From: Flavobacterium sp.
Lineage (GTDB): Bacteria; Bacteroidota; Bacteroidia; Flavobacteriales; Flavobacteriaceae
Assembly: GCA_027483785.1 (NCBI GenBank)
Contig: JAIXTU010000384.1
Location: 1 to 8,059 of the forward strand
Reading direction: 5' to 3'
DNA: 8,059 nucleotides
The notes below the pieces were generated by a model. The model saw nothing but the letters and a program-made list of their open reading frames with translations. It was not told the DNA's origin and did no database searches. Of the stretch, positions 6,451 through 8,059 are shown piece by piece; position 1 is the first letter of the stretch, and every line of letters begins with the position of its first letter. The translations under genes and the position numbers were made by a program.

Positions 6451-7131
6451 TTAAGGAGTTGACAACGCCACTGGCAATACTTTTCCGTTGAAGAAACGAT
6501 GGCCGTTTTGCACAAAATCGGCGATAAAACTTCCCATTTCTGGCGCAGTTACCGGCGCTACGTAACCCGGAAACGCCTCTGCCAGCATTTCGGTTTGCAC
6601 CGCTCCCAAAGCTAACGTATTAAAATAAATTCCTTGTTCTTTAAACTCTTCTGCCAATAATTCAAACAGCGTAATAAGCGCGCCTTTGCTACTACTATAC
6701 GCCGCCAAACCCGAAAATTTGCTGCTTCCCTGAATGCCGCCCATCGAACTGATTCCCAAAACATGCGAACCGCGTTGCAAAAACGGCAACAACGCCTGCG
6801 TGAGCATGGCCACGGCAAAAACGTTCACCCGATAAACCGACTCAAAATCGGCTAAAGTAAGCGACTCGAAATTCTTGCAAACTAACGTGCCCGCGTTCTG
6901 AACCAAACCGTCGATAACGTCGATTTCAAAAGCTTTTAGCGAAGCCGCAATTCTTTCTCCTTCACCCTCGGCCGATAAGTCTGCGCTCAACTTAATCAAA
7001 TATGCCGATTCCAGATTTACTTCATTGGCATTTCGACTCACTAAAATCACGCGGTGTCCGGCGTCGAGTAAGGTTTTTACGGTTTCGAGTCCAATTCCGC
7101 GCGAAGCACCTGTTACTAAAAATGTTTTCAT
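6451..7131 (-). CDS. Short-chain dehydrogenase/reductase (SDR family oxidoreductase)
   Basis: A 226-residue classical SDR with a Rossmann fold for NAD(P)H. The coenzyme motif TGASRGIG is at residues 7-14, and VSRN at 31-34 suggests an Arg that could favour NADPH. QNAG (78-81) replaces the usual NNAG. The catalytic set is Asn103, Ser128 or Ser129 in ISSMGG, Tyr145 and Lys149 (YSSSK). Length is slightly short for the family but complete. The substrate cannot be assigned; such proteins reduce ketones or aldehydes, oxidise alcohols, or act in fatty acid or sugar metabolism. It is the first gene of the minus-strand group with the SprT-like gene and manC, and is separated from the upstream E2 gene by a terminator and a structured intergenic element. 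It probably has its own promoter. Confidence 0.9.
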   Translation of the reverse strand: MKTFLVTGASRGIGLETVKTLLDAGHRVILVSRNANEVNLESAYLIKLSADLSAEGEGERIAASLKAFEIDVIDGLVQNAGTLVCKNFESLTLADFESVYRVNVFAVAMLTQALLPFLQRGSHVLGISSMGGIQGSSKFSGLAAYSSSKGALITLFELLAEEFKEQGIYFNTLALGAVQTEMLAEAFPGYVAPVTAPEMGSFIADFVQNGHRFFNGKVLPVALSTP

Positions 7132-7143
7132 AATTTTTTATTT

Positions 7144-7264
7144 GGGCAGTCCGGCCCTAAAAGCGTTAACATCCTACGCATCGACTCCGGGCCGTCGCGC
7201 TTTCCGCTGCAATCTTTTGTTACTTCGCAAAGCTACGCAACAAAAGGATTTTCGCTGCAATCGC
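7144..7264. repeat. Structured intergenic element, probably a dispersed Bacteroidota repeat
   Basis: This GC-richer block stands out from its AT-rich flanks. It holds an inverted repeat, CTTTTGTT (7214-7221) and AACAAAAG (7239-7246), with a smaller internal CTT/AAG stem in the loop. The 10-base direct repeat CGCTGCAATC lies on each side (7205-7214 and 7253-7262). Near its left end GGGC (7144-7147) can pair with GCCC (7154-7157), and another GGGCC occurs at 7189-7193. I recall similar blocks (GGGC..., then a ...CCGCTGCAATCTTTTG-like arm and its mirror) in intergenic regions of flavobacteria and relatives, so it resembles a REP- or MITE-like family. That is memory, not a search. It encodes no credible protein. 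Confidence 0.5.
7228..7235 (-). promoter_or_regulatory. Possible -7 promoter motif for the dehydrogenase gene
   Basis: Read on the minus strand this is TAGCTTTG, a match to the Bacteroidota -7 consensus TAnnTTTG. It lies in the loop of the structured element, about 97 bp upstream of the dehydrogenase ATG. The only -33 candidate is a bare TTG (7258-7260) with a 22-bp gap, so support is weak and the match may be chance. Confidence 0.25.
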
Positions 7265-7285
7265 TACTGCGAAAAATCAAACCAT

Positions 7286-7316
7286 AAAAAAACCGCTCTT
7301 TGAAAGCGGTTTTTTT
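7286..7316 (-). terminator. Rho-independent terminator of the E2 gene, symmetrical
   Basis: ACCGCT (7292-7297) pairs with AGCGGT (7305-7310) around a seven-base loop. Runs of A on the left and T on the right flank the stem, so on the minus strand the hairpin is followed by a U-run. It lies about 30 bp downstream of the E2 stop codon. Its symmetry means it could also stop plus-strand transcription. It separates the E2 gene from the dehydrogenase group. Confidence 0.9.
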
Positions 7317-7346
7317 ATCTATAATCATTTTTCCAATATTCATCAA

Positions 7347-8059
7347 TTACGCAAGCATGGTAACGGGTTGTTCCAAATACATACGTAAAGTTTGTAAGAA
7401 CTGTGCTCCAATAGCGCCATCAACCGTACGGTGATCGCATGCTAAAGTAAGAGTCATTGTATTACCAACAACGATCTGTCCGTTTTTCACCACTGGCTTT
7501 TCTACGATTGCGCCTACCGACAAAATCGCTGAATTCGGTTGGTTGATGATCGAGGTAAATTCGCGAATACCAAACATTCCTAAATTCGAAATCGTAAACG
7601 TACTTCCGTCCATTTCATCTGGCGTAAGTTTTTTGCTTTTCGCACGACCAGCCACATCTTTCACCGCATGTGTAATTTCAGAAAACGACATTTGGTCGGC
7701 AAATTTCAATACCGGAACTACCAAACCATCTTCTATAGCCACCGCCACGCCAATGTGAATGTGTTTGTTGATTATTGTAGCTTCTTCCGTCCAACGTGAA
7801 TTTACTTTTGGATGTTTGCGCAACGCCATTGCCGAAGCTTTAATCACCATATCGTTATACGAAACTTTCGTATCTGGAATAGCGTTAATTACGCTACGAG
7901 CAGCAATCGCAGCATCCATGTCCACTTCAATGGTCAAGAAGAAATGTGGAGCGGTAAAGCTCGATTCCGACAAACGCTTCGCGATGATTTTACGCATTTG
8001 CGAATTCTTCACTTCCTCAACCGATTCGCTTCCAACTGGTTTGTAAACCTGAGCTGGAG
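7347..8059 (-). CDS. 2-oxoacid dehydrogenase complex E2 acyltransferase, catalytic domain (probably pyruvate dehydrogenase E2), N-terminus missing
   Basis: The frame continues without a stop to the right edge, so this is the C-terminal ~237 residues of a longer gene. The product is the acyltransferase core that moves an acetyl (or other acyl) group from lipoamide to CoA. Recognisable blocks are MRKIIAKRLSES at the start of the catalytic domain, SYNDMVIKASA, DGLVVPVL, FTISNLGMFGIREF and the active-site motif DHRTVDGA with catalytic His and Asp, followed by the end ...LEQPVTMLA. The Pro/Ala linker before the domain (PAQVYKPVG) shows that lipoyl and E1/E3-binding domains lie upstream, outside the window. 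The sequence suits pyruvate dehydrogenase (often pdhC or aceF), but branched-chain or 2-oxoglutarate enzymes cannot be strictly excluded, so I give no symbol. A GTG at 8012 is internal, not the start. Confidence 0.93.
   Translation of the reverse strand, partial: PAQVYKPVGSESVEEVKNSQMRKIIAKRLSESSFTAPHFFLTIEVDMDAAIAARSVINAIPDTKVSYNDMVIKASAMALRKHPKVNSRWTEEATIINKHIHIGVAVAIEDGLVVPVLKFADQMSFSEITHAVKDVAGRAKSKKLTPDEMDGSTFTISNLGMFGIREFTSIINQPNSAILSVGAIVEKPVVKNGQIVVGNTMTLTLACDHRTVDGAIGAQFLQTLRMYLEQPVTMLA

Noticed and set aside
7025..7303. Plus-strand ORF of 92 residues over the end of the dehydrogenase gene and the structured intergenic element
   Set aside because: It is an antisense reading of a conserved gene plus a structured repeat; the C-terminal half is simply the repeat and terminator translated.
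7347..8012. E2 gene beginning at the GTG at 8012
   Set aside because: The frame stays open beyond it to the window edge with linker-like sequence, and family members carry lipoyl domains upstream, so the GTG is internal.

Overview
The window most likely comes from a member of the Bacteroidota. The evidence is a secreted M43-type metalloprotease with a Bacteroidota-style signal peptide, MlaE/MlaF-type transporter genes, a stand-alone mannose-1-phosphate guanylyltransferase overlapping a SprT-like gene, and matches to the Bacteroidota -7 promoter motif TAnnTTTG. A flavobacterial or saprospiral relative would fit, but the family cannot be fixed from this sequence.

Layout. (1) Positions 1-1389, minus strand: the first 463 codons of a secreted pappalysin/cytophagalysin-like metalloprotease. 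Its C-terminus lies beyond the left edge. It is visibly AT-richer than the genes to its right. It lacks the third zinc-binding histidine and carries a 15-base homopolymer upstream of its active site. (2) Positions 1390-1792: a very AT-rich divergent intergenic region with a perfect 19-bp palindrome, a long imperfect hairpin and a possible -7 promoter motif. (3) Positions 1793-4720, plus strand: a tight operon of a SAM-dependent methyltransferase, a family 2 glycosyltransferase, an MlaE-type permease and an MlaF-type ATPase. A 17-codon ORF reading MKDTQSRNTTFTLIEML sits between the glycosyltransferase and the permease and is joined to both by ATGA overlaps. It resembles the beginning of a type IV prepilin-like gene. 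(4) Positions 4750-7131, minus strand and convergent with the operon: a short-chain dehydrogenase, a SprT-like zinc metallopeptidase and a mannose-1-phosphate guanylyltransferase, transcribed in that order. (5) Positions 7132-7346: an intergenic stretch with a structured repeat-like element (inverted repeat flanked by a 10-bp direct repeat) and a Rho-independent terminator. (6) Positions 7347-8059, minus strand: the C-terminal catalytic part of a 2-oxoacid dehydrogenase E2 acyltransferase, probably of pyruvate dehydrogenase, truncated by the right edge.

Functionally, most of the window is envelope and housekeeping biology. The methyltransferase and glycosyltransferase probably act in glycan or glycolipid synthesis, ManC supplies GDP-mannose, and the MlaEF-like pair probably moves lipid between membranes. 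I see no complete new system. The items most worth a second look are the prepilin-like mini-ORF embedded by overlapping stop/start codons, the protease with a degenerate zinc site and a potentially phase-variable tract, the perfect palindrome upstream of it, and the structured element upstream of the dehydrogenase.
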